From: Arachis hypogaea
Lineage: Eukaryota > Streptophyta > Magnoliopsida > Fabales > Fabaceae
Direction of reading: 5' to 3'
Assembly (NCBI RefSeq): GCF_003086295.3
Contig: NC_092048.1
Coordinates: 74,300,290 to 74,364,289, forward strand
DNA: 64,000 nt
Numbering within the stretch: the stretch's first letter is position 1; every line of letters begins with the position of its first letter. The notes under the pieces were generated by a model. It was not told the DNA's origin. It was given only the letters and a program-made list of their open reading frames with translations, and made no database searches. Of this stretch, positions 1 to 11,735 are shown one piece after another. Made by a program: the position numbers and the translations under genes.

Positions 1-680
1 TAGTTCTTTCTTGATCTTTAAAATGCTAAGTTTGATGTCTTCTTTGTGTTTTTCCTTTAGTTTTTCAAAAAATTTTGTTTGATTCTCTAAAAATTTTAAG
101 TTTGGTATGTTTTTGTGCTTTTATTTACTTAAAAATTTTTTAAAAATTTGTTCTTGGTGTTCATCTTGATCTTCAAAGTGTTCTTAGTGTTCATCTTGAC
201 ATTCAAAGTTTTCTTGTTTGTTCTCTGTGTTTTGATCTAAAATTTCTAAGTTTAGTGTCATTTTGTTGTTTTTCTCTTTCCGCATTAAAATTCAAAAATA
301 AAAAAAAATATCCTTTCCTTATTTTACTCATAAATTTCAAAATTTTGCATTAATTTAGTCAAAGATTTTCAAAATCATATCTTTTTTTTAGTCAAGTCAA
401 TATTCTAATTTCAAAAATTGATCTTTTCAAATTTTTTTCAAAAATCAAATCTTTTTAATTTCTTCAATCATATCTTTTCAATCATATATTTTTTTTAAAA
501 TTTGTAATCATATCTTCTCAATCATATCTTTTTCAAAATAATTTTCAATCATATCTTTTTAATTGCTAATTTCAAAATCTTTTTAATTAATTAATTAATT
601 TAGTTTTCAATTTGCTTTTATTTTATTTTATTTTATTTTTGTTTTAGAATATAATTCATATCAATTCCCTTTTCTCCATC
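1..680 (+). other. 5' leader of Athila-like element 1 (truncated)
   Basis: AT-rich, T-biased sequence without ORFs, closely similar to the leader of element A just before its gag (about 16300-16684), including a shared run of A after TTCAAAAATA. It holds several copies of short words such as AAGTTTGGTG. The element's LTR and PBS must lie left of the window. Confidence 0.7.
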
Positions 681-2313
681 ATGGACATAAGTGGAAGTGA
701 ACAGTCCAGAAGGACTCTGGGGTCATATGCTAACCCCATTATAGCTGCATATGGGAGTAGCATCTGCATACCTCCCATCAAAGTAAGCAGCTTTGAGCTA
801 AATCCTCAGCTCATTATCATAGTGCAGCAAAATTGCCAGTATTCTGGTCTTCCACAGGAAGAACCTACTGAGTTTCTGGCACAGTTCTTACAAATTACTG
901 ACATAATACGTGATAAAGAAGTGGATCAGGATGTCTATAGATTATTACTATTTCCATTTGCTGTAAAAGATCAAGCTAAGAGGTGGTTAAATAACCAACC
1001 TACAGCAAGCATAAAAACATGAAGACAGTTATCAGACAAATTCTTGAATCAATTTTACCCTCCAAAAAGGATGACACAGCTAAGGGTGGACATCCAAGGC
1101 TTTAGGCAAGAGGATAATGAATCCCTTTATAATGCCTGGGAGAGGTACAGAGGGATGCTGAGAAAATGCCCCTCTGAAATATTTTCAGAGTGGGTACAGT
1201 TAGACATCTTCTACTATGGGCTTACAGAAAAAGCTCAGATGTCTCTAGACCACTCAGCTGGTGGATCTATACACATGAGAAAAACAATTGAAGAGGCTCA
1301 AGAACTCATAGATACAGTTGCTAGAAATTAACATCTGTACTCAAATAGTGAGTCCTTCATAAAAGAAGAGGCTATGGCAGTAACTACTGATCCTAATCGT
1401 CAAGAACAGATTGTTGAACTTAATCAACAATTACTCCTTATGACAAAATAATTAGCAGAATTCAAAGAGAAGCTCCAAGACACTAAAAATGCTAACAAGA
1501 ATATAGAAGCACAATTGAATCAGACAAGACAACAGCTATCTAAACAGATAACAGAAGAATGCCAAGCTGTCCAACTAAGGAGCGGGAAGACATTGAATAA
1601 CTCAGCTCAAAGTAGCAAAAAGTCAAGAAAAGAACAAATGACAGAGGATGACCAAACCACTGCCCAAAATCCCTCTGAGGACATCAAGAGCCCAGAGAGG
1701 AATAAATCTGGCGTTCAAACACCAGAAAAGAGTGGGAACCTAGCGTTAAACGCCCATTCAGCCCCCATTCCTGGCGTTCAAACGCCAATGAGGGATCAGA
1801 CACCTGCAAGTGCTGATAGTAACCCCTCTAAGAAGGCTTCTCCAACCACTTCTGTAGGGAATAAACCTACAGCAACTAAGGTTGAAGAATATAAAGCCAA
1901 GATGCCTTATCCTCAGAAACTCTGCCAAGCGGAACAGGATAAACAATTTGCCCGCTTTGTAGACTATCTCAGGACTCTTGAAATAAAGATTCCATTTGCA
2001 GAGGCACTTGAGGAAATACCCTCTTATGCTAAGTTCATGAAAGAGATCTTAAGTCATAAGAAGGATTGGAGAGAAACTGAAAAAGTGTTTCTCACTGAAG
2101 AATGCAGTGCAGTCATTCTGAAAAGCTTACCAGAGAAGCTTCAAGATCCAGGGAGCTTTATGATACCATGCACAACTAAGACAGCTCTATGTGACCTTGG
2201 AGCAAGTATCAATCTAATACCTGCATCCACCATCAGAAAGCTTGGCTTGACTGAAGAGGTCAAACCAACCCGGATATGTCTTCAACTTGCTGATTACTCT
2301 ATTAAATACCCAT
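681..2313 (+). pseudogene. gag: gag-protease pseudogene of Athila-like element 1, 3' truncated
   Basis: One reading frame runs from the ATG at 681 to 2313, interrupted by in-frame stops at 1020 (TGA), 1329 (TAA) and 1449 (TAA). Comparison with the element A copy (16685 onward) shows the stops replace TGG and CAG/CAA-type codons. The protein would be a capsid-like Gag: the retrotransposon-gag core lies around 900-1250 (motifs AKRWLNNQP, SLYNAWERYRGMLRKCP), followed by a hydrophilic linker and the beginning of an aspartic protease with DLGASINLIP near 2190. The linker (about 1700-1800) contains the GGCGTT..AACGCC palindrome translated as GVQTP and LALNA. Reading stops at 2313 where another retroelement is inserted inside the protease region. 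It is a dead copy. Confidence 0.9.
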
Positions 2314-2994
2314 TGTAACAACCCTAGTTTTTGAAAATCAAATAAAATAGTTATTTGTGATTTATTTTATTTGTTGATAATTTTATTTTAAGAAAATTAT
2401 TTTGCTAAAGGTAATTAAATGGAGTTTCATGATAATTGGAGTTTAAATTAATTAAAATTTTTATATAATCTTTATTAGATATTTGGTATAATTGAAATTA
2501 TAATTTTGATAATTGAAAAAATAGAAGGATTGTATAATTTAATTTAAATAAATTCTATTTTGAATGAATTATGTTATTAATTTGAACTCCTAGAAATTAT
2601 TTTACTAGAAATGATTAGATTGATATTTATAAATACTCTAAGTTTAAGTCAATTAATATTTATGTACAATTTTTATTATAATTGGTTATTTTATAAATTG
2701 AAATTAAAGTTTCGGAGATAGAAAAATAATGAAAAGTTATATCATTTAATTTGAATAATTAATATTGAGTTTAAAAACTGTATTTTATAAAAATGTGATT
2801 AATATGTTCATTTTATATTTTAAAATAGAAATAATTGATTGAACTTAGCAATATGATGATAAATAATGTTCCTAAATATTTTTAATAGAGTATGTTTGAT
2901 TTTAAAATTACTCTACTATTCAATTTTATCAAAATATCTATTCATATCTATCCACATTACTTTATAAAATCCCTAATTTCTAACCCTAATTCCC

Positions 2995-3700
2995 AAATTG
3001 GAAACCCTAAGTTACTAATCAGAAACCCTAACCCTCCCCCACTTTCCTCAGCGCTGTCACCCTCATCACAAGCGTACAGACTCCCCCTCTCTTCCTCAGC
3101 TTCACCGCGGCACACATACACACTCAGGACACCACACTCATTCAGCCCACACCCCTTCTGTCACACACCCACACCTTGTGAACGAAGCTGCACCACGTCC
3201 AGCCCGCCTCGCCATTGCCGCCGTCATTATTGCCAACGAAGAGGACGACGTCGTCGCTGTTCAAGGAGGAAGGAAGAACCGCGCGAGAGCCAAGGGAGGA
3301 GGGAACCTTTGCTGCGTTGCCGCCATGCCTCCATTGCCACCGAACGCCGTTAAGCGCGGAGAGAGAGCCAGACACCGCGAGGAAGAAGCCGTTCGTTGCC
3401 TTCACAGTCACTGTCGTTGGGCCTGTCAATTGCCGCTGTGACCTATGCGAAAGGAAGAAGCCCGCGACCAGCCTTATCGCCGTCAGTGCTGCGGGTTTCC
3501 GTCGCCATCCACGCGAGCTGCCATCGCGTCACCGTTACTGAGCTGCAGTACCGCCGTTGTTGCACCCTGCTGCTGCCGCGTCTCACCAAGCCGTCGCTGG
3601 AGGAGGAAGTTGCTCTGCCACCCTCCGAGCTTGCTGTTGTAGTTGCCTATACCACTGCCGTAGCTTCTTCATTCTGTTATTACCTTCTAATTGTTGTAAG
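2995..3700 (+). other. GC-rich, gene-like island inside the giant LTR
   Basis: Composition shifts sharply from AT-rich to C-rich with CCG/GCC runs. Several overlapping ORFs of 60-150 codons exist on both strands, but none shows a family motif, and the same sequence (up to the truncation) is repeated at 8859-9041. I see no reason to call a gene. A transcription start region or captured exon is possible. Confidence 0.35.
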
Positions 3701-6324
3701 ACATTCGTGTTCTGAATCATCACTTGATGTTTTTGTTTATTCCACTGCCATTTTATTAGCCTTGCTCTTGTTCCAATTTGATTTTGCCCTGAACTTCCAG
3801 AATTGAACTTCCAGAATTGTTACTCTTATCTGATTTGAATTCATGGTTTTTGCTTGCTGCCGTGGCCACCTCACGTTGCTGCTGGCTCTGTTTGAAAATG
3901 GCTGCTACTTCTAGAATCTCAGATCGGAGAGGAGAGGAGGCGTTTAACCTTGTCATTGTTGCTGCCATGGAAATAGGTGTTGGAAACTGCTAATGGAGCA
4001 GCTGCGTTTAGTGATTTCCACGAGTTTCGACTTTGAGGTAGGGGATTTAACGTTTTTAATTTAGAATGCCTAAAAAGTTAATTAGATAAGTGCAAATGGT
4101 TAATAATAATTAAGGACTTCTTAATTTACATGAATGACTTGAAATGTGTTTGAGAATGGTTAGCTATTGTAATTTTTCTGAGTTATGATTTGAATTAAAT
4201 ATGGTAGTGAATGGTGATTAAGCTTGTGTTACTTACTAAATTGAAAATATGTTGAGTTACTTATTGAGAAAAACTGACATGTTGATGATTGATGAGTTGA
4301 GTTTGAATTGTGATTGGTTAATGCTATGACTGATATTGGTTTTCTAATTTTAATGGATTTGTTGACAATTCTGATTTCATGTGATATTGCTGAATTGGTT
4401 GAAATGTGGTTGTGGTTACTTTGAATTATAATTGAAATTAGATGCGGTTGTGAAATGTGACTGAATTATTGATTCTGCGATAAATTGGTTGAGATTCTGA
4501 TTTTGAGTGAATTATTGACTTGTTTGAAGTTGAATTGGATATTTGATGTATGGGAATGGCTGTGAAGTTTACTTGTGACTAGTTAAGATTGGTTTTGGTG
4601 GTTATTGAAGGATTGGAACTAAGGGATTAAACTATTTTGAGAACCTATGATTTTCTGAAATAATATAGTAAACTTTAAGAGTATATAAATAATTTATTAA
4701 TGGTTAGACTAATTTTCTGTGTCATGAGTTATTGATTCTGACTTGGCTGTGATTGTGGCTGGTTTCATTGTTGTAAGTGATTAATTGATGAGGTTGATTT
4801 TGGTTTGAGAACATGCTTGTTACCTAAATTTCGGGTTACATTGATTTCTTAATTTGGTTGTTAACTTAAGATTTATTTGAAGATGATGGACATTGTTGCA
4901 AGCTGGTTTGGAAAATGTTATTTACTGGATATGCTAATTTGATTGGATAATTTTGTGTGGAGTATTGAATTCAGTTTGAATGAACCAAGATTGAAAGTTA
5001 AAATTGGAGAACGAGTTAATGTTTATTTGACAAACAGATCTCTTGGAAATTCGGATTTTATTCGATTATGTCAAGTTGGTTGTTATTGTTGATTTAAGAT
5101 TAACTAGAATTGATATTGAGAACGGTTAAAGGATTGAAGGTTGATTACTGAAATATTTTCCTAAAGTGTGATCTTTAGAATAAAATGGTAACTTTGCTAA
5201 TAACTAAAGAACTATAAAAATAACTAGGAATATGAAAAGTTGGTGTTTGGAATATTAGTTATGAATCTTTGAAGCTAGACTGATTTACTTTTAAAGAATG
5301 GTTTATGAAAATTCTGATTTTAATTGATGAAAGGATGTTAGTTCTTAAACTGAATTATGATGAGATAATTATTGAGAATCTGTTATGGGAGTTGCTGATA
5401 AATGGATGGAGAATTGATTGAGTTTAATTTGAAAAGGTTCTATGACTTATGAATTTAGTTACGAAATGATGAGATGAAAATTGGATTGTTGGATTATGTG
5501 AGAATTGCGAATTGTGGATTTTCTGGTTGCTTGAGAATCTTGTATTTGATAATTGTTGAGAAAGGATTGTTGAATTGTTGAGAAAGAGGGAACCCGTAAG
5601 GGTGGCCAAGTCCGAGTTTTAGGGGAGGTGCTGCCGAAATTTTATAAAATCTGAAGTTTTATTTGAGAAGTTATTTTAGAAGATTTGGATTTGGAGAAAT
5701 GATTATGTAAGTTTTATTTAGTTAAGAAAAGAATAATTCTATTTTGAATTCAATTTACGAGAGAAAGGTTTATGTTTCAAAATTAAATTATTTAAGAAAG
5801 AAATTATGTTTTGAATTTGATTCAATATAGAAAGAGTTATGTTTTGGGCTTGAAATAAAGGATTACCTTTTTAGAAATTTGGTGAAATAATAATATTTGA
5901 ATTTGAATAGTAAGAGAGATGATTTTTGAATTTTTGGGAAGTTAGTAAACATGAGAAAGAGTTTTATTTAATTACTTCTAATGAAAGGTTAAGTTTTGAA
6001 AAGTGTTTAATGCACTTAAAATAAATGATTTTTCTTGAGTCTTTGATATAGAACTAAAATGAAAGAGTTTTAAAGTTGGCTTGACTCAAGATTGCCAAGG
6101 CAGAGATTATGAACTGAATTGATGATTGAGATTTTTATGAACGAATGCTTGAGAAAGTTAAGAAAGGTTTAAGAAAATGTGTTAAGGATTCAAAGTGAAA
6201 AGAGTAATATGATAAAGAGAATAGAGAACAAGCAGAGGGCCTGTTGAAAGGTCATTTGTTGCGTTAAGGCAACTCCAGAGATATTTGTATATTCATCTGC
6301 TGCTTTTCTGTTGGCCCTAGAGGT

Positions 6325-6638
6325 CCTGTAGGCCCAAGTTCACCTACAGTAAGTTGTTATTCCTGTAGGCCGAAGTTCACCTGCAGTGAATACCAATTGT
6401 GTATCTCAGGGTGTTGCTCCTGTAGGCCGAAGTTCACCTACAGTGAGTTGTGATACCTGTAAGCCGAAGTGCACTTACAGGGGCGCCATTTCTGTAAGCG
6501 GAAGTTCACTTATAGAGGTGCTATTTCTGTAGGCCGAAGTTCACCTACAGAAAGTTGTTGTGTTGTGGTTAAACTAATCCTGTAAGCCGAAGTTCACTTA
6601 TGGGAGTGCTATTTCTGTAGGCCGAAGTTCACCTACAG
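6325..6638 (+). repeat. Array of eight covarying hairpin units
   Basis: Eight units share CTGTAGG, a ten-base loop around CCGAAGTTCA, and CCTACAG, at 6326, 6362, 6420, 6457, 6492, 6527, 6580 and 6615. Unit 4 (6457-6480) changes both arms together (CTGTAAG/CTTACAG), and units 5 and 7 also carry the AAG/CTT version with later decay. Spacing is irregular (35-58 bp). A homologous three-unit array lies at 25923-26070. Confidence 0.85.
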
Positions 6639-7579
6639 AGATAAAGCCATATCTAGGACTAGTTCCTAGGTAATGTCGGGCTGCAGGATGTAAACTGACA
6701 CGTGAGCTCATGGCCTGCTTAGGACAGACATGCATCATATTGTTTGTGCATATGCATTTGATCGTGTTGCTTGTCTTGTTTCTTTGTGATTGTGCTGCTT
6801 GTCTTGGTGACTTGCTTGTGTGTTTGATTAGATATTTTTGTTGATGCTTTGAACTTAGTGAAGTATTGAGGAATGGTATTTGTGAAGTGAGGTTTGGATA
6901 TATTATTTATGTTGCTGATTTACTTAGTTATTGTGATGGTTGAGGAATGTTATTTGTAGCTGAAGAATTGCTAATGCGGTTGAGACTTTATTTAAGTAAT
7001 ATGATTTAAAGAAAGGGATTTAAACGGTTTCAAGTAAGTCTTAAGAAATTTTGAAAAGGTTTGATAAAGAAAACTACATTGGAAACTGGAGTTAATTATT
7101 TGCATGTTAATCATTACTTTTACGGCATTCCCATTCCCTACTGAGAACATGTGGTTTGTTCTCACCCCAAAATCTTCCACCTTTTTCAGTGATACAGGTT
7201 CGAAGACTCAGTTTGAAGCTGCGGGCGATTGTTAGACCTTATTTATGAGTTAAGTTTTTGAATTGAGTTGCTTTCATAGAATTCCCTCGCCTTTGTTGCT
7301 TAAGATCTTATTTTATAAAGAGGGATAGGAGTTGTATCTAAGTTACACTTGAATTTATTTGTATAATATTTACTAATAATTATATGATTATTATTATTAT
7401 TTGGTGATGCTTGATATATGATTTGATAAATAAAAACAAAATTTTCTGGCATTTTCTATAAAACTGAATCGCGATATCGAACTAGAGGCTCAATAGTAAA
7501 TAGTTAATAAAGGAAAGCAGGTTGGTAACGCCTTACTTTCGATACGATCATGACGTTCTGGAAGTTGGGTCGTTACAAA

Positions 7580-7591
7580 TGGTATCAGAGC
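7580..7591 (+). other. Primer-binding site, tRNA-iMet type
   Basis: TGGTATCAGAGC matches the plant initiator-methionine primer site and sits two bases after the LTR end CGTTACA. Confidence 0.8.
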
Positions 7592-8165
7592 AGTTCGTTC
7601 CTGTTAGAGCCTTGGGAATGGACTGACTATGCTTCATTGCATACTCTGAGTGTCTGTCATGCTTTGTGGCTTGTTCTGATAACAAGAATTTGTGTTTTAT
7701 TTGCATGACTGTCTGATGATTAACGCTGTTAGTTTACCATTGCATGCCTCATGGTATTAGGTCTGGCCAACTTAATACTAATGATTTATGTATATGGGAA
7801 CGCTAATGGGTTATCATAGACGAATAGAAGAATAGGTAATACGTTTCACAGGGTTTGGGAGCGTTAGAGGTTATGAAGTTAGCTTCGATTCGACGTATAA
7901 TTTTTATTCGTGCCACATGAACTCATGCCATTTTTTCTTCGTTGCTTTCATTGGAATTCTCTTGTTTGAATTTCCTCCTTAGAATGTGATTTGGTTGTTC
8001 CCAACCATACTTTGTCATTCTTGTATAACTTTGCTTGCCTATGAATCTGACTCTTTGAATATTCATCCTTGACAATGCCTATACTTTTGTACATATATCC
8101 TGCTTTCTTTGATTTCAGTTTGAACTTATGTTATTCTAGCAATTTTCGAGGGCGAAAATTTTTCT
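7592..8165 (+). other. Non-coding interior of the giant-LTR element
   Basis: About 570 bp with no ORF longer than a few dozen codons and no recognisable gag or pol motif. The element must rely on proteins from another element. Confidence 0.7.
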
Positions 8166-8178
8166 AAGGTGGGTAGAA
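8166..8178 (+). other. Polypurine tract
   Basis: AAGGTGGGTAGAA immediately precedes the 3' LTR start TGTAACAAAC. Confidence 0.7.
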
Positions 8179-9041
8179 TGTAACAAACCTAGTTTTTGAA
8201 AATCAAATAAAATAGTTATTTGTGATTTATTTTATTTGTTGATAATTTTATTTTAAGAAAATTATTTTGCTAAAGGTAATTAAATGGAGTTTCATGATAA
8301 TTGGAGTTTAAATTAATTAGAATTTTTATATAATCTTTATTAGATATTTGGTATAATTGAAATTATAATTTTGATAATTAAATAAAATAGAAGGATTGTA
8401 TAATTTAATTTAAATAAATTCTATTTTGAATGAATTATGTTATTAATTTGAACTCCTAGAAATTATTTTACTAGAAATGATTAGATTGATATTTATAAAT
8501 ACTCTAAGTTTAAGTCAATTAATATTTATGTACAATTTTTATTATAATTGGTTATTTTATAAATTGAAATTAAAGTTTCGGAGATAGAAAAATAATGAAA
8601 AGTTATATCATTCAATTTGAATAATTAATATTGAGTTTAAAAACTGTATTTTATAAAAATGTGATTAATATGTTCATTTTATATTTTAAAATAGAAATAA
8701 TTGATTGAACTTAGCAATTTGATGATAAATAATGTTCCTAAATATTTTTAATAGAGTATGTTTGATTTTAAAATTACTCTACTATTCAATTTTATCAAAA
8801 TATCTATTCATATCTATCCACATTACTTTATAAAATCCCTAATTTCTAACCCTAATTCCCAAATTGGAAACCCTAAGTTACTAATCAGAAACCCTAACCC
8901 TCCCCCACTTTCCTCAGCGCCGTCACCCTCATCACAAGCGTACAGACTCCCCCTCTCTTCCTCAGCTTCACCGCGGCACACATACACACTCAGGACACCA
9001 CACTCATTCAGCCCACACCCCTTCTGTCACACACCCACACC
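8179..9041 (+). repeat. 3' LTR fragment of the giant-LTR element
   Basis: It matches 2314-3175 almost base for base, then stops abruptly after CACACCCACACC and is replaced by an inverted Athila-type LTR. About 4.4 kb of the LTR is missing. Confidence 0.85.
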
Positions 9042-10409
9042 AATATGAATTGCGAAGAATAAAAGAGCATGGATTAAATACTTGTTCTGCAGTAATGGAA
9101 AATATGTTGGAGTTTTGGAGATGCTTTGTCTTCTGAATCTCTACTTTTTTCCTGTCTTCTTCTTCATGCACGCAAGGTTCCTCCTATGGCAAGCTGTGTG
9201 TTGGTGGATCACTGTTGTCAATGGCTACCATCCGTCCTCTCAGTGAAAAAGGTCCACGTGCGCTGTCACCGCACGGCTAATCGTCTGTCGGTTCCCACTC
9301 ATACTGGAATAGGATCCATTGATCCTTTTGCGTCTGTCACTACACCCAGCCCTTGTGAGTTTGAAGCTCGTCACAATCATTCAATCCCTGAATCCTACTC
9401 GGAATACCACAGACAAGGTTTAGACTTTCCGGATTCTCAAGAATGCTGCCAATGGATTATAGCTTATACCACGAAGATTCTGATTAAGTAATCCAAGAGA
9501 TATTCATTCAATCGAAGGTAGAACAGAGGTGGTTGTCAGGCACGCGTTCATAGGTTGAGGATGATGATGAGTGTCACGGATCATCACATCCATCTTATTG
9601 AAGTGCAAATAAACATCTTAGATAGAAACAAGCGTGTTTGAATAGAAAACAGAAATAATTGCATTAATTCATCAAGACACAGCAGAGCTCCTCACCCCCA
9701 ACAATGGAGTTTAGAGACTCATGCTGTCAAAAGAGTACAATGTTCAGATCTAAAAAATTTCATGAGATACAAAATAATCCTCTAAAAGTTGTTTAAATAG
9801 TAAGCTAGTAATCTAGGTTTGCAGAGAATGAGTAAACTATGATAGATAGTGCAGAAATCCACTTTTGGGACCCACTTGGTGTGTGCTGGGGCTGAGACTT
9901 AAGCTTTACACGTGCTTAGGCTGTTTTTGGAGTTAAACGCCAGGTTGTAACCTGTTTTGGGCATTTAACTCCAACTTGTAACCTGTTTCTGGCGTTTAAC
10001 GCCAGACTGCAACATGGAACTGGCGTTAAACGCCGGTTTACGTCATCTATCCTAGAGTAAAGTATGAACTATTATATATTGCTGGAAAGCCTTGGATGTC
10101 CACTTTCCAACGCAATTAGAAGCACGCCATTTGGATTCCTGTAGCTCCAGAAAATCCACTTTGAGTGCAGGGAGGTCAGAATCCAACAGCATCTGCAGTC
10201 CTTTTTCAGCCTGAATCAGATTTTTGCTCAGCTTCCTCAATTTCAGCCCGAAATTACCTGAAATCACAGAAAAATACACAAACTCATAGTAACGTCCAGA
10301 AATGTGATTTTTATTTAAAAACTAATAAAAATATAATAAAAAGTGACTAAAATATATTAAAAACTACCTAGAAACAATGCCAAAAAGCGTATAAATTATC
10401 CGCTCATCA
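9042..10409 (-). repeat. Inverted partial LTR of the element A family
   Basis: On the minus strand it begins TGATGAGCGGATAATTTATA at 10409, like the LTRs at 13972 and 23668, and stays alignable down to about 9044 (the segment matching 15290). Roughly 1370 of 1545 bp are present; the LTR 3' end is lost at the junction with the giant-LTR fragment. It contains GGCGTTTAACGCC palindromes at 9934-10036 and the GACATC hairpin at 10082-10111. No internal region is attached, so it is a solo or recombined LTR. Confidence 0.85.
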
Positions 10410-11104
10410 CTCTCTCTCCTTCTCTCCCTTCTCTCTTTCCCTTCTCTCTCCTTCTCCCCTTTTCTCCCTCCTCTCTATTTCTCTCTCACATTTTCCTCTT
10501 TCTCCCTTCCTCTTTGTCTCCCTCTTTTTCTCTCCACCTCCTCTCTCTTTCTCCTTCCCCTCTTCCTCCCTTTTTCCTTCCCCTCTTTCCTTCTTTCTTT
10601 CTCTCCTTCTCCTCTCTCTCCCCTTTTCTTCTTTCTCTCTCACCTCTCCCCTCTCTACCCTCCTCTCCCTCTCTTTCTTCTTTTTTCTCCTATCTCTCCT
10701 TCTCCTCTTTCTTTCCCTCTTCTGTCTTTTCTCTTTCTCTTTAAGTCTTCTCTCACTCTCTATTCTTCTCCTCTCTCTTTTCTCCTTTTCTCTTCAAAAT
10801 GAGAAAAAGAGAGAGAAGAAAGAGAAGAAAGAGGGAAAAAGAGAGGAGGATATAGAAGAGGGGAGAGAGGGAAAAGAGAGAGATAAAGAGAGAGAGAAGA
10901 GAGAGAAAGAGAGAGAAGAGGAGGAGGAGAGAGAGAAAGAGAGAGGAGGGAGAGTGTGGTTATATTTGTGACAGAGCGTGGCAGTGGTGTATGTGACAGA
11001 GGTTCTGAGAATAAAGGGGTTTAGGGTAGAAGTAAAGACTTTAGAAGAAGAGAGAAGAGAGAAGAGAGAAGAAAGAGAGAGATGAGGAAAGAGAGGAGAG
11101 AGAG

Positions 11105-11135
<31 letters not shown>

Positions 11136-11487
11136 GGAAGAGAGAGGAGGGGGAGAGAGAAAGGAGGAAAGGGATAGGGAAGGAGAGAGAGGAAAAAGGG
11201 AAGGGGAGAGACAGAAGGGAGAAAGAGCATAGGGAGAGAGAGAGGGTGAGAAGGATAGAGAGAGAAAGAAGGGAAGGGGAGAAAGAGAGAGAGAGAGAAG
11301 GAAAAGAGAGAGAGAGAGAGAGAGAGGTGGGGGAGAAGGAAGAGAGAGAGAGGAATAGGGGAAGGAGAGAGAGAAGGGGAGAGAGCATGGGGAAAGAGAG
11401 AGAGAAAAGGATAGAGAGAGAAGAGAGAGAGAGGTGGGGGAGATAAGAGAGAGAGGGAGAGAAGGAAAGAGAGAGGGGGGGAGAGAG
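10410..11487. repeat. 1.1-kb polypyrimidine tract turning into polypurine tract
   Basis: 10410-10795 is almost pure C/T (TCTCTC, CTTCTC words), then 10797-10950 and 11040-11487 are almost pure G/A (GAGAGA words). A mixed spacer at 10951-11039 contains two copies of GTGACAGAG. The C/T part can pair with the G/A part, giving a very large inverted repeat with strong strand asymmetry. Long apparent ORFs here are low-complexity artefacts. Confidence 0.9.
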
Positions 11488-11735
11488 AATGTAAAAACTA
11501 TTTTTTATATATATTAAAAAACTAATTTTAGCTTATGAACCAGTTTAAATTGCTTTATTAATTAAAAATAGTTTTATTTTTATGAACTGGTTTAAACTGG
11601 TGCACTTTATTATAAACTAGTTTAAAATCAGTTTCTTATGTGAAAAAGTAGTTTGGCTCATTTTTGAAACCATTTAAAATGGTTTAGTGTAGTTTCAATT
11701 CAGTTTATAGAAAAACTGAACTATGCCCACCCCTA
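11488..11735. mobile_element. Possible terminal part of a small DNA transposon
   Basis: AT-rich segment with repeated inverted words (AACTGGTTTAAACTGG, AAACCATTTAAAATGGTTT) ending in ACTATGCCCACCCCTAG, a terminus style I associate with plant hAT-like elements (TAGGGGTGG on the other strand). No matching left end is visible because the polypyrimidine tract and the LTR adjoin. Confidence 0.3.

Larger units (their letters stand above)
2314..7577 (+). repeat. 5' LTR of the giant-LTR element
   Basis: It begins TGTAACAACC and ends CGTTACA two bases before the primer site. The first 680 bp are very AT-rich; 2995-3700 is abruptly GC-rich with overlapping short ORFs that look like a plant 5' UTR/first-exon composition (possible captured host sequence or U3/R promoter region; no protein family recognised); 4000-6200 is AT-rich; 6325-6638 is a hairpin array; 7130-7230 contains a conserved TTCTCACCCC..CAGGTTCGAAG module also found at 26360-26405. 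A closely related LTR end lies at 26600-26737. Confidence 0.7.
2314..9041 (+). mobile_element. Non-autonomous LTR retrotransposon with giant LTR and 601-bp interior
   Basis: The sequence starting TGTAACAACC at 2314 recurs from 8179 (TGTAACAAAC) over about 862 bp with few differences. Between them lies a consensus plant gypsy layout: an LTR end TTACA at 7577, a tRNA-iMet type primer site TGGTATCAGAGC at 7580-7591, a short interior without coding capacity, and a purine-rich AAGGTGGGTAGAA directly before the second TGTAACA. The 5' LTR is therefore 5264 bp and the interior 601 bp; the 3' LTR is broken off at 9041. The left flank is the element 1 protease; the right flank is an inverted Athila LTR, so no target duplication can be checked. 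Probably a deletion derivative of a long-LTR chromovirus (Tekay-like); the clade is an inference. Confidence 0.75.

Noticed and set aside
2892..3806. Overlapping ORFs of up to 153 codons
   Set aside because: They lie inside an LTR, overlap on both strands, and show no domain; the first also occurs in the other LTR copy at 8758.
9126..9491. ORF of 121 codons (and relatives at 14817, 24522, 24661, 53117)
   Set aside because: Repeated in every LTR of the element A family in varying length; LTR sequence read by chance.
10407..11446. Several ORFs of 66-115 codons on both strands in the C/T and G/A tracts
   Set aside because: Pure low-complexity translations (S/L/P/F or R/E/K/G); the DNA is a simple-sequence tract.
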